From: Symsagittifera roscoffensis
Taxonomy: Eukaryota; Xenacoelomorpha; Acoela; Convolutidae
DNA length: 64,000 nt
Assembly: GCF_963678635.1 (NCBI RefSeq)
Contig: NC_087063.1
Coordinates: 59,404,759 to 59,468,758, forward strand
Direction: 5' to 3'
Positions 50,421 through 60,733 of the stretch are shown piece after piece. The notes under the pieces are model-generated. The model saw nothing but the letters and a program-made list of their open reading frames with translations, was not told where the DNA came from and searched no databases. Made by a program: the position numbers and the translations under genes. Position 1 is the stretch's first letter; the number at the start of each line of letters is the position of its first letter.

Positions 50421-52434
50421 TCCGGTAACGGAGGAAGACTTCAAACCTCAGAAGGCAGGCTCGAAAAAGGTTTCGACGAATGGACAAACCTGGTAAGTGG
50501 ATGTGGGCAGAGAATGGATCTCGAGCGAACATCAAGCTATTGGCAAACAAGTGTCCAACGACCCTCTCGAGAAGAATGCGACAAGGAATACGGCTCGACC
50601 TTGGTGGGTGGCCCTAGATAAGATGAAGGAATTGGAGGACTGTCTGAAGAAGCTTGATCAAGGGGTGTCCCGCAAGCGTCGCAATTGGGCTACTCAACAG
50701 AAAGCCGAAGTCAACTAGTTGGAATTGGGAAGTGAGCTAAAGCGAACTTGGCAGAGCCTGTTGCGGGATTATTTTGAGGAGGCGATGAGAACACTTTCAT
50801 CAGCATTGCTTCTGATGGCGAATCGCTTCGTCAGAACCGCGGGACAAGTTGTGTTCGCGTGGAGCCTAGTGGGAATAGAATTGGAGGTCTTGACTTCATG
50901 TGAAAAATTGAAATTGGGCAATAAATAACTAGAAGTCTATCAGATGCTGGTACAACACGTCGTGAGAGACAACTCCGGTCTGAGTCTGGCGAGAGGAAAA
51001 GATTCCACTTGTTTCTTGAGGTAGATAATGTCCGTAATGACCAATAGCACCGTCCAAGCGTGTCATCAGAAGGTCATGGGGAGCAAGACCATGGAGAAAA
51101 GAGTCTCCACCGTCATACTGAACGTGTACCAGAGTACGGGGACCGAGAAGGAGGATGACTCGAGGCTATCCCTAGAGAATCATGGAGTCGTGGCCAGGGG
51201 CGTTGCAAACCACCCAGAAACATATCAGAGGTTGGAAAATTGATCTAGAGGCAAAGATGGGATTTCCAGTGAGCGAAGCTTATCGCCTGCCTGTAAATGC
51301 AAATTCCTTGGTGGGATCAGTAATGACCAACGTATGTGGGAGCCGTTATTCATTGCACATGGCAATGGTGGAGGTTCCAGCCAAACGATACTAGTGGATA
51401 AGGCCTTGTTGGCACCCAAGTGCGTACGGCTGGCTCGAATGTCGCATCATTCACACAGACTGTTGAGGAAGATCCTGGGAACGGTGCCAAGGGCACAAGG
51501 AGATGACTTGAGTGAGATCTGGGGAGAAGAACTCTTGAGCTAGGAGACGAAAACACAAGTGATTTTGAGAGACAGAATGCCATTGGGAAGCCGATGAGTA
51601 GTGTCCCAGCGCCGGAGGAAAATGATATGACGCACGAAAAAATGATGGAACTAGAGCCTCTGCTGGAAGCCTCGGGAGAACGCAATCTCCGAAGCATAGA
51701 GACTACACATGGGGAATGCCCATGCCATTGCTTGGCACAGTCAGAGTGGTACCCGGAGCATTCAAACCTTTGTTTAGTCTGGGATGTAGAAGAAACTCGG
51801 TCAATCGGGTTACCCGATCATCAGCAGAAGGTGGCCATCTTGGAAGTAAGTACGATGTTGGCGTTAAGATGGATCGAAGAAAATGTAACGAAGTATAGGG
51901 AGTCGAAGACACCAACGGCGGAATCGATATACGCTATAGATTACAGCAGGAGACGTGAGTTGTTTGAGACTGTATGCAAGGTATTTGCCATACCAATAGA
52001 AGTCAGGCAGGTATGGAGCCGCATAAGGTTCTTTCCGTGGTTTCGAGCGAAGTTGACATGTTGGTTGTACATAGCTACGAAAGATCACATGAAGAAATAC
52101 CAAAAGAATTATCAGAACAGGTTGGAAAAGAGTCAGTAGGGTGTCTAGAGATAATACCAAAGCAAGAGAATTGATACTGGAGGAGGACTTGGCGAAGAAC
52201 GTGAGCTTGAGCCTGCACAATTCCTTTTGCTTGAACAAGGAATTGAAAACAAAAGGTTTACCGAATCAGGCAACGAGGTTGCAGGAGCAGAAGGAGTGGA
52301 TGCGATCCTTCGAACAATTGAGAGCATGGGAAGAAATCGTGATCAGCTCTGATGATGAGGAAGCGCTACTAAGGCAGATCACGGTGTCAAATTCATCAGG
52401 TCCTAGCAATTCGACGGCTAGGAATACGAAGTGA
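50421..52434 (+). pseudogene. 3' ORF of copy A: C-terminal region
   Basis: Broken by many stops to about 51590. 51594-52139 then reads LEPLLEASGERNLRSIETTH, a Cys/His cluster (CPCHC) and IPIEVRQVWSRIRFFPWFRA, and 52141-52434 reads DLAKNVSLSLHNSFCLNKEL and EWMRSFEQLRAWEEIVISSD to a TGA. The last segment is present in fragment C and the CPCHC region in copy B, so both were part of the protein. The CPCHC cluster is too short to call a zinc finger. Function unknown. Confidence 0.5.
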
Positions 52435-52868
52435 GCAGGGAGTTCAATGTGGGTTTTTTGAGTCTTGAGAGGGAAAGTAAGGGGCTCGAGTGTGAACTCG
52501 GATAAAATCCGAGGTCAAGAAAAAGAAATTTTAACGAAACAAATTATGGTTAGTAATCTGCTATAGCTATTATATAAATCAAAATGTTGCATGACAATTT
52601 CCTGATTGGATAGGACAAAAGAAATTTTTATCACAAGCTTCAAAAGCGGATATTTAAGGTGCAGGTATATGAAAGTTTTGATTGCTGTTCAGCGATAGTG
52701 TGACAATTTTATATGGTTGTGAATTTTGGGGTGTAGATAAACTTAAGTCTGCTGCAAACTTCTGTAAATGACCACTGGAACTGTATCTTGAGCAACACTC
52801 GGTGTTCTGGGGACTCACTGGCAGGCGGCAACACGCGATGAGGACATCGATCTTGAGTCCGGGGAGTA
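52435..52868 (+). other. Pre-LTR spacer of copy A
   Basis: Non-coding, shared with 29799-30232 (inverted). Contains a small perfect hairpin CTCGGAT-AAA-ATCCGAG near 52496, and ends GAGTCCGGGGAGTA before the LTR, a weak purine-rich tract. Confidence 0.6.
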
Positions 52869-53757
52869 TGTGCCAGTCGGTCATAGTTAGAAGTTTGACC
52901 TTGAGGAATACGAACTAGGCAATTTTGGGAAGAAATTTAATTTTTCAAAAATTTGAATTGAGCCTGTCATGCTCAACTTTCTCGCGAATACTGAAAATCT
53001 CAGAAATGCAAGATCAGAACAACCGATTTACAATCGCGGGAAAGTACTTGAAAAAAAGCAGCGGGAAATTGCTATTCGCAATTTCCAGATACAAAATAAA
53101 CGCGAGTAGAGCCGTCTTATTCTGAAATAAGAGAAAGAGTGATTACAGAAGGAGAATACATTTATTCGAGCTGAACTAGAGTGAACCCTCACTGGAAAGG
53201 TGGACAGCTGGGGTATCCCAATGGTCCAACCCCAGAACTTAATTCTCGAGTTAAAACTTTTTTCCCTTGCTGGAGTTCATCAATAGCAAACTGCTCAAGT
53301 TATTATATTTATGCAAGAGTTACTGATTAATTTAGTTATCTCAATCCTCGAGTGTGCTGGTATGTGAGTACCCAATTTAATTTTCTTGAGTGTGTTTTAT
53401 GATTTATGTTGAGGTAAGGAGACTTTCAGGTTGATCCATCTGAAATGGATCAAAGTTTCACTGTCTAATAAAAAGTAACTGTACGGGTTGTTCCGACCCT
53501 GTTTTTAACGGCGTTCGTGTTTTTTGGGTATTTTGAAACCTAAGTATGGGGACGTTCTTTTTTTTAGAGTGGGGGTATTTTGGTAGTGGCCTTTAAGTTG
53601 TAACGGATTTTTAGTCTCATGTCGCAAGTGAACCGAATTGGCTCCGGTCGTTCGAGGTAGAAAAACACAAGAGATAGTGTCCCTGACTCTTGAGCCAAAG
53701 GTTATAGGGCCTATTTTTCTTGAAACTCATATGTGACCGAAGTAGGCGACTGTTACA
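52869..53757 (+). repeat. 3' LTR of copy A
   Basis: TGTGCCAGTCGGTCATAG ... GACTGTTACA, 889 bp, homologous along its whole length to 30483-31383. It is followed at 53758 by the interrupted older copy. Confidence 0.85.
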
Positions 53758-54650
53758 TTCTCCTCCAGTATCGATTCTTTTGCTTTGGTATTATCTCTAG
53801 ACACCCTACCGACTCATTTCCAACCTGTTGTGATCGCATTTCGATGGGTCAGCAGAGGTCTCTTGAAGGCTTCCGGACCTATCTTCGCCAGGAACTGTCG
53901 ATATTCCTTTTGGTATTTCTTCATGTGGTCTTTCGTCCTTATGTACAACCAAGATGTTAACGTCGCTCGAAACCACGGAAAGAAACTTATGCGGCTCCAT
54001 ACGTGCCTGATTTCAATTGGTATGGCAAATACCTTGCATACAGTCTCAAACAACTCAAGTCTCCTGCTGTAATCTATAGCGTATATCGATTCCGCCGTTG
54101 GTGTCTTCGACTCCCTATATTTCATTACATTTTGTTTGATCCATCGTAACGCCAACATCGTACTTACAACCAAGATGGTCACCTTCTGCTGATGATCGGG
54201 TAACCCGATTGACCGAATTTCTTTTACATCCCACACTAAACAAAGATTTGTATGCTCCGGGTACCACACAAACAAAGAATTGTATGCTCCGGGTACCACA
54301 CTGTCTGTGCCAAGCATTGGCATGGGCATTCCCCATGTGTAGTCTCTATGCTTCGGAGATTGCGTTCTCCCGAGGCTTCCAGCAGAGGCTCTAGTTCCAT
54401 CATTTTCTCGTGCGTCATATCATTTTCCTCCGGCGCTGGGACACTAGTCATCGGCTTTCCAATGGCATTCTGTCTCTCAAAATCACTTGTGTTTTCGTCT
54501 CCTAGCTCAAGAGTTCTTCTCCCCAGATCTCACTCAAGTCATCTCTTTGTGCCCTTGGCACCGTTCCCAGGATCTTCCGTTACCAGACTTGTCGAGACAT
54601 CTATCTCTTTCACTAATTCGGCTAGCCTCCTTGGTTCGGAGCTACTTTTT
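53758..54650 (-). pseudogene. Copy B 3' ORF: C-terminal region
   Basis: Minus-strand counterpart of about 51590-52186: LEPLLEASGERNLRSIETTH, CPCQC, then LRWIKQNVMKYRESKTPTAE and IPIEIRHVWSRISFFPWFRA. A 31-bp tandem duplication (CTCCGGGTACCACAC) near 54250-54300 and frameshifts break it. It lacks the roughly 1 kb found in copy A at 50430-51500. Confidence 0.6.
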
Positions 54651-55280
54651 TAGGCTGCCGTCTTCCACCGCGCTAAGATCTTGGGGGCAGTTTCCCTCAA
54701 GTTATTCTCCGAGACAGCATCCACCGACGGGCTGCTCAAATCCTCTATCTCCCGCTTCCTCTTTCGAGACTTCATACCTTTGCCTGGGGGTGTCGTCACT
54801 ATCATCACAGATTCGATCTCCCTGTCCCAGTCCGACCCTTCCAATTCTTGCCTCCCCCTGCTCGAGCCTTAAGGATTTTAGTACTTTTAATCATATTACT
54901 AGTCTTAATCCTCCCCTTTAACTTTAACTGTTTTATCATCAGTTTTTTCTTCAGAGTAGAGCCGTCTTTACATTCATCGTCCTTGGTCTTCTGTCGCATC
55001 TCTCTCACCTTGACCATCTTGCTCAGCAACTCCTTTCTTCCTTTTTCATCCAGTCCAGTGCCCATCAACACCGGTTCCCCGAACTTGACCACCGTGTTCC
55101 ACAGTTCTTCCTTGAAGTTCTCTAGCGTGGTCTCACTCTTCGTCTCATGATTAAATTAACTCAAGAAATCCCTGCAAGCCTTCTCAACCAGAGTCCCTAG
55201 AAACGTGCTCTTGTTCCCCTCAAGACTGTTCTTCTGGCTCTCTTCTGTACTCAAGAGTACCATCCCCATGTTGGAAGTCT
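54650..55280 (-). pseudogene. Copy B 3' ORF: helical and NLS-like block
   Basis: Counterpart of 45952-46745: a short charged region (55092-54805) and KGMKSRKRKREIEDLSSPSV (54844-54650) in different frames. Confidence 0.6.
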
Positions 55281-55286
55281 CGCTTG

Positions 55287-56006
55287 TCAATGGTAGTTCC
55301 AGGTTCTTACGAGGGATGAGGTCAGAGGTGGCGTGGTTCCGCTCAGGTTCTGCAGTAGCTCCTGGGCGGTGAAATCCTCCTCAGCTGGTGTCGGCTCAGG
55401 TGTATTCCCCACTTCCATTTCCTCTTCTGTTTCACTGAGAGTTTTGTCCATGCTTTCTTCTCCCGACTCGGCTTGCCTCCTCTCAAGTATCTTCCTAAAT
55501 CGGTCTTCTACGGGGCCGCTTCTCTTTTCCCCAGGGGTGCCCACTGATATGGGTGAGGGTGTCGCTGGGTCTTGCTTCTTATATTCCGTCAGAACCACAT
55601 ATAACGAGCCTGCCGCATCCAGCTCCTTTCCTTCTTGCTTCATTTCCACCTGTTCTAATCCGTAAGGCGCCCGGTACTTTTTTGTGGCAAACTTCATTTC
55701 GTCCTTGAGCGCAATGTGCCCTTCTTCTACGATCATCATGCCATCATCCCATATTGGTGATATTTTCTCCAAGCTCGCCTGATCGAGCGTTCTCAAGATC
55801 TCCCGTACCTCGATTTTTGGAGGCATTGAGCCTCTCATCTTCTTTGCTTGAGTCGTCCATGAGTTTATCTTGATATTGCAGGTGGGGAAATAGACCGCTG
55901 CCGTATACCCAATGAACAAGGGATCCCAGCCATCGGTGAATTCCTCTTGCTGCCTCTCTACCGTAGCCCTTGCGAACAGGGATGGGACTACCAGGGAGCT
56001 ATTCAT
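55287..56006 (-). CDS. Copy B 3' ORF: 239-codon open block, unknown function
   Basis: The best-preserved version of the SLVVPSLFARATVERQQ block: NSSLVVPSLFARATVERQQE, DGWDPLFIGYTAAVYFPTCN, EEILRTLDQ-like text and VEEGHIALKDEMKFATKKYR, then an acidic Pro/Glu-rich tail. It shows that the two frames in copy A were one protein. It continues upstream into 56220-55999 through a frameshift. No family recognised. Confidence 0.6.
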   Translation of the reverse strand: MNSSLVVPSLFARATVERQQEEFTDGWDPLFIGYTAAVYFPTCNIKINSWTTQAKKMRGSMPPKIEVREILRTLDQASLEKISPIWDDGMMIVEEGHIALKDEMKFATKKYRAPYGLEQVEMKQEGKELDAAGSLYVVLTEYKKQDPATPSPISVGTPGEKRSGPVEDRFRKILERRQAESGEESMDKTLSETEEEMEVGNTPEPTPAEEDFTAQELLQNLSGTTPPLTSSLVRTWNYH

Positions 56007-57200
56007 CCCCAGGACTGTTGGAAACTCTGACTGTTGGAAACTCAGGAATGGTTGCGGTTAAGATTTCCTTCTCTAGTGTCGCCTCCAGCTCCCTTTTCAC
56101 TAACTCGAAGCTCTTTTTCCACGCGGGGATTCTCAGGATCTCATGTCCGTTCGCCGTTAGGGGGTTCAGATTCCAAAACTTGGGATACGTCTCATTGGGG
56201 CCTTCACGTTTTCCCCCCATCCTGCACTGCAGTTGCCCCGGAAGTTAAACACCACCAATTCGGGATCTTTCACCTTCGCGAAGAGCATGTATTACTCATC
56301 CGTGCCCTTAGCACCTCTTGTTGACACCAGTTTAGCGCCGTCCCATCCAACACGCTTATTAAGCTCACGTGCACTACTGAAAGGCGGTATGCAGCCACTA
56401 GAGGGTCCGGTAAGGCGTACATCACCGCTGGTCCGTAAGTACAAGTCACAACCTCCTCTAATCCCCTGATCACTCCCACTGGGTCAGACCTAATCGCCAG
56501 GCATAGATCGGTCAGTAGAGGGATACCACCATTCGCCTCCCTCCCTTCCTCTCTCGTTTTCGGGTTCTTCTCCTCACCGGTCATAAGTCGCTTTTGCATC
56601 AGAAGATACTCCACCAGTAACGTCTTCAGTCCCGCCGCGCACTTGTACGAGTAAGTGTCTATACTCGAGTGGGTCTTTCCCATCGACAGGGGTTCCCCAT
56701 ATTTCATCAACCGATGAAATGACACCAATTTGCCATGAGTCAGGAGCACCAGTACCAGATACCCATCAATCCAAAGTGTCTCTACACCCCGACTGAACAT
56801 GTACGATGGACACATGTTAAAAAGGTACCTCGGGTAAACTAAGTATAGGGCTAGCAAGAGGCTTATGGGCATGCTCAATAGTTCTGGTACAAAGGCTCCG
56901 AAAATGGTCTCTTTCGCACAAAACACTCCAGCCATTTATTTTTTTTCCGACAAGGACTCAAGAATTTCAGGATCTCGTGATCTTTTCCCGTCCTCAGCTC
57001 ACCTTTTGCATGTTCCCTCCAGAATCCTCCAATGGAGACCTCGTTCGCTGCCGTGACGAACCTAGCCACCGTGATCTCCCTACTCTCGGCTACCTCCAAT
57101 TGTTCCTCAGGAAACTCCCAGATCTGCTTCAAGAGAGGTGGGGCACTCTCGCTTGTCTTGTCAGTAGAATTCTCTAGTCTTGGTGTTAGAAACGGCCACC
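55999..57200 (-). pseudogene. Copy B 3' ORF: hydrophobic unknown block
   Basis: Counterpart of 44296-45360, in three pieces (57132-56875, 56935-56270, 56220-55999). Contains SMPISLLLALYLVYPRYLFN, YLVLVLLTHGKLVSFHRLMK and DPLVAAYRLSVVHVSLISVL. Piece 56935-56270 is open for 221 codons. Confidence 0.6.
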
Positions 57201-57247
57201 TGCCTCTCTCTTGTGTTAGTCATTACACCATCGACTCCAGTTGCTTT

Positions 57248-58027
57248 TCAGTCGCAGCCGCATTCTTCGTTTAGTTGCTTGGTTCCCTCGATTTGCTCGT
57301 GGATCTCGTGATGGTCCATGCCTCGGAACCATAAGCTGGCTGTCAGGTGACTTATTATTGGGTGGTCATCCCCTATTGTCGGACTGAACTTTAGTTGCCT
57401 GGCGAGATTCGAGATCTCAAGTAAGAGGACCTCATCCAGTACAATGAGTATGTCTGCCAGTTCATAGAATCGCCGCAATGCGTGGGACACGTCCGCCCAC
57501 GCCGCTGCCAGTTCTGACTTCCGAAGTCTCAAGTTCGTGGATTCCAACTCTCGATTGGGAGCTGCCATCAGGATCCACCATGCGTTCCCTTCGGCTATTA
57601 GGATCAAAATAGCAAACACAAACTGCAGAGCAGGGGGCATGCTCGCGTATCCGGGGGACGTCGTGAATACAACTTTCGTCTTGGGTCCAAACCGCGAACT
57701 GACATTTTCCTCGTTCATCGCGGCAAACAACGTCTGTATAGCCTCCCAGATTTTCTTTGGCGTAGGCTCATCTCCTTTCAGCTGCTCTAGAAGCCCAGCC
57801 GCATGCAGGGGATCGTTCATTCCCGCGAACAGCAGTAGCTCTGGTTCGCAGGGCATCTCTGATTTTATCGCCACCACCAAGGTCAACATCTGGTTCAACT
57901 CTGCACCTGGCAGCGAGTATACCAGAGTTTCTGGCCAGAACAACTTGGGAGACGTTCCTTCAAAGTCCGATCCCGTCACGATAATCACTCTCGCGGCTGC
58001 TGGATCTGCTCTATCATATACTGCCAT
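57248..58027 (-). CDS. Copy B 3' ORF: second SGNH-like domain, open
   Basis: 259 codons without interruption: AARVIIVTGSDFEG (block-I-like), ELLLFAGMNDPLHAAGLLEQ (block-III-like G-x-N-D), TKVVFTTSPGYASMPPALQF, FAILILIAEGNAWWILMAAP, LADILIVLDEVLLLEISNLA. Alternation of hydrophobic strands and these two motifs fits the SGNH/GDSL fold; I could not locate a clear block V DxxH in this segment, so activity is doubtful. The glutamine codon after AGLLE is a stop in both copies in A. Confidence 0.6.
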   Translation of the reverse strand: MAVYDRADPAAARVIIVTGSDFEGTSPKLFWPETLVYSLPGAELNQMLTLVVAIKSEMPCEPELLLFAGMNDPLHAAGLLEQLKGDEPTPKKIWEAIQTLFAAMNEENVSSRFGPKTKVVFTTSPGYASMPPALQFVFAILILIAEGNAWWILMAAPNRELESTNLRLRKSELAAAWADVSHALRRFYELADILIVLDEVLLLEISNLARQLKFSPTIGDDHPIISHLTASLWFRGMDHHEIHEQIEGTKQLNEECGCD

Positions 58028-58152
58028 TGTTTTGGCTTAATGGGCACTGCCGCAGGGTTTCCCATATCTTGGGTCGTCTGCCAATTTCGCACCCTCGTAA
58101 GCGACGTCTGGTAGTTCCATCTCTTTTGGTTATAGTAGCTTGTCTACCACCC

Positions 58153-58530
58153 TCAACTGCGCAGAGTTGATAATCTGATATTGGCGATACTTGTTCTGTG
58201 CTTAGGGGGCTCCACTATGAGTCCCGGACTCCCCAGCAACTTGAGAGGTCTGTAATTTATCGGTCCCATGGCTGATCTCATGGGAATCCCGGTCAGATCA
58301 GCCATCTTCATCATTCTTGCTCTTGAGAAAAGCGTCTCGTGGGCCTTTAGCCAGTCTACGCACTGGTGCCGACTCAAATCCTCGTGTGACACGTGCTTGA
58401 GTACCAGGACTTCTGCCAACTCCTGTCTGCACTCCAGATCCTCCAGGTCCAACTCGTTCACTTTCTTCAGATACCGCGTTCGGCTTACCTCCGCTGGTTT
58501 CTCCACTCTCTTGTTATCTACCACTACCAC
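58153..58530 (-). pseudogene. Copy B 3' ORF: linker between the two SGNH-like domains
   Basis: Reads YLKKVNELDLEDLECRQELA, HVSHEDLSRHQCVDWLKAHE, then PINYRPLKLLGSPGLIVEPP, continuous in sense with the second SGNH-like domain after a short frameshifted stretch at 58030-58150. Copy A retains only the part from DWLKAHE. Confidence 0.6.
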
Positions 58531-59490
58531 TCACGACACCACTGAACTTTGGGGCGTTGATGACTCCGCTTCCTCGGCTCCATTGGCGTGGAACCCGGTA
58601 ATCTAGTCCGGCTGCTCCTCGAGCTATCTCATGAGTCGACTCTCGTTCCCAGGCGACTGGACAGGGGTCTTGTGGTAAGGAAAGGGGGATTTGGGGTGGA
58701 CCGAATGTGAATCGGGCCGTCTCAAGCAGGTCTGCCTCCAACTCATTTATGTGCCTCTGGAAGACGTCGTTCAACCATTCTACGCCCCTAGGCCTGTCGA
58801 AGTGGATTCCGTCTGAGGACGCATCCTCTGGGAAGGATCGCTCCATCTGGTCGGCTACGTCCAACAATCTGACGGGAAGGACACTCCTTCCAGGTATCTG
58901 CCTGATTATCCTCGTTCAGGTTTCGCACTTTCTCGTTCATTTCCATCGCGTGTTGGTCGGCCTTCATGTTGTAAGGGGTGGTGCAAACTGTGAGTATGGC
59001 GGGATCCATCTGAATCCGCAACTCCTCCAGGAGGCAGCTCATTTTATCATGTAGCCTCATGACTTTCCTCGATTCCCCTCTGGACACGCCATTGGTCCCC
59101 ATCATCAGAGTCACTGTGTACATTTTTGCCAGCCCTAACATCTCGAGTGATGCCAACATCTGCGGCGTTGCGGCTCCAGAGAAACTAAAGACCCCAGTCT
59201 GCCAGTGCGACTGGATTCGGGTCAGCACCCGTACCAGGCTGTCCCCTACAATCAGGTGAACTGCACCCTCCGGTATTGAAGGCTGTGTAGTATTCAACCC
59301 AAGACGCGTCATGGAAACAATCCCTTCTCGCCCGCTGCGCCGCGTTCCAATCCATGCGGTTGTGCCTGTGGTATCTGCCATCCGTGTTTTTCTTATAGCT
59401 TGCGATCACCACGCTCCTGACCGGTTGCTCCCTCCAAATCGGGGGTACCTCCACTCTAGCTGGACTTTCACGATTTCTTAGCTGTAGCAA
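58514..59490 (-). pseudogene. SGNH/GDSL-type hydrolase domain in 3' ORF of copy B
   Basis: Across three frames: GAVHLIVGDSLVRVLTRI (block I, catalytic Ser in GDS), FSFSGAATPQML (block II Gly), TLMMGTNGVSRGESRKVM (block III, GxN), then after a frameshift near 58890 EDASSDGIHFDRPRGVEWLN (block V, D-x-x-H with catalytic Asp and His). All four SGNH blocks are present in order with normal spacing. Family members hydrolyse esters of lipids, carbohydrates or acetylated substrates; the substrate here is unknown. Such esterase domains are reported from other giant retroelements and some non-LTR ORF1 proteins. Frameshifts near 59310 and 58890 inactivate this copy. Confidence 0.75.
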
Positions 59491-59805
59491 CTCATGTAAT
59501 TCCTTAAGACACGACGAGCTCCCGACTGCTGCTCGGGGTTGAGCTCGGGGTATATCCCGGCAGTGCCATGTCCTTCAATGGGAGTATCGGTTGCGTCTCC
59601 AAACCGCGCAGGGAGGACGCTGATTCGGTTGGTATCCATACTTCCAGTGCCTCGTTTATGTGTTCTTGAGCCGCAGGTCTAAGTTGAATCGTCCCTTCGA
59701 CCTGGGAGCCTCATCCACCTCCATACGTGACTCCGGCCTTGAGCCTGCAACAGCTCGCTCCGTCGTCCTGGTTTCCTTTTCCTTTTTCCTGTCGAGCTCT
59801 TGTTG
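59491..59805 (-). other. Part of 3' ORF of copy B, broken
   Basis: Between the coiled coil and the SGNH domain. Stops occur in all minus-strand frames and I recognise no motif; it was presumably a linker. Confidence 0.35.
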
Positions 59806-60234
59806 TCACCGCTGGATCCTTTCAAGTTCCGACTTCAACTGCTCGCAAATCGCCGCGTTCTCTCGCACCCTCTGTTCTTGCTGGTATTCTGCTCTCAACA
59901 TATCAAGATCACGCCGCGCCTGGTCCCTCTCAAGGATCGCCTGGTCCCTCTCCAGATTCGCTTGATTTCTCTCGAGCTTCGCGCTATCCCGGTCAAGATT
60001 TGCTTTATTCTTCTCCCTCTGCGCCCTCTCAAGTTCCATCTTCAAGTTGCTGAGGTCAGGATACGTCTCCTCCGTTTGCTGGGCTCCCTTCGTAGAAGGT
60101 GGCTTGCTCGCGGACTGGCTAGCCGATCTTGCTGATGGTCTGACCGGCAATGGGAATTCTTCCGCGCCGTACTCAGTGTTGTTGCTTAAGCCAGGATTCC
60201 TCGCCAAGTCGAATCCTCTCACCCCTCCATCCAC
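59806..60234 (-). CDS. N-terminal coiled coil of the 3' ORF, copy B
   Basis: 142 open codons. A Ser/Pro-rich start (SARSASQSASKPPSTKGAQQ) is followed by about 75 residues of heptad-like repeats (AKLERNQANLERDQAILERD), a strong coiled coil likely to drive oligomerisation. The frame opens at a GTG at 60234; there is no ATG at the start and an in-frame TAG lies in the hairpin immediately upstream, so the true start, or a spliced start, is unknown. Confidence 0.6.
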   Translation of the reverse strand: MDGGVRGFDLARNPGLSNNTEYGAEEFPLPVRPSARSASQSASKPPSTKGAQQTEETYPDLSNLKMELERAQREKNKANLDRDSAKLERNQANLERDQAILERDQARRDLDMLRAEYQQEQRVRENAAICEQLKSELERIQR

Positions 60235-60285
60235 GTTCCAGGATAGCCACCTGGTCTGTTCCTGACCAGGTGGCTATCCTGGAAC
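60235..60285. repeat. Perfect 22-bp inverted repeat with 7-nt loop
   Basis: Left arm 60235-60256, loop TGTTCCT, right arm 60264-60285; the arms (GTTCCAGGATAGCCACCTGG + TC) are exactly complementary. It sits at the boundary between spacer and 3' ORF of copy B and is absent from copy A. Confidence 0.95.
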
Positions 60286-60733
60286 CAACTTGAGAATTAC
60301 TTAATCAACTTGAGAATTACCAAACCAAATTGAGTACTTGAGAAATATCTCTTCCGAATGTTGCTGATCGTGAACTTTGTTCAAGACGTTCTATTGTCTA
60401 TCCAATGAGTGTGTTTGGGTCGTCAACTCGATTTAACAAACAAATCTGAAAGTAAAAACTACTTTTTAGCCTAATGTGATATATTCCTAACCTAAACCCC
60501 CCCATTATTGTAGTTAAAACCTTATTCCTCTATTTGTTTCACTAAAATAATTCAATTGGAAGTTTTTTAAGAGCATGCAGAATTATTTAATGTTTTAGTA
60601 CCGTCACTCTTTTAAATTATAATTGTCATGCCAATTACGTTAAAATCCATCTACCTGCTCCGAGGTCCCCATGTACCCTTACTCGAGATCCCCATGTACC
60701 CCCAACTCAAGACCTCCGTTGTCCACCCGTGGC
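60286..60733 (-). other. Spacer of copy B between pol and 3' ORF
   Basis: Inverted counterpart of N1-N3: 20-bp units (AACTTGAGAATTAC) near 60287-60340, ACTTTCAG (60446-60453, minus strand), a short poly-C near 60500 and 23-bp units (GTACATGGGGATCTCGAG) near 60655-60715. Confidence 0.75.

Larger units (their letters stand above)
30483..53757 (+). mobile_element. Copy A: giant gypsy-type LTR element with macrodomain modules and long 3' ORF
   Basis: Bounded by LTRs 30483-31383 and 52869-53757 (TG...CA; roughly 6-7% different over the first 180 bp plus indels, so old). Interior order: leader with minisatellites, Gag, zinc knuckle, protease, RT, a deletion of RNase H, acidic linker, a deletion of the integrase core, integrase C-terminal part, macrodomain, spacer, then two partial copies of the 3' ORF separated by further macrodomain-spacer modules. 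All ORFs contain stops or frameshifts. Without the internal duplications the element would be nearer 16-18 kb, still very large for the group. It is inserted into a minus-strand relative (fragments B and C). Confidence 0.85.

Noticed and set aside
42961-52434. Envelope glycoprotein making the element an endogenous retrovirus
   Set aside because: The ORF is in env position, but I see no signal peptide, furin-type site or fusion peptide; recognisable parts are coiled coil and SGNH-like domains. The one hydrophobic block is not placed like an Env anchor.
53758-53762. Clean target-site duplication for copy A
   Set aside because: The bases next to the two LTR ends (GTCC and ATTC) match only partly. 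The nested insertion rests on contiguity of fragments B and C, not on a TSD.
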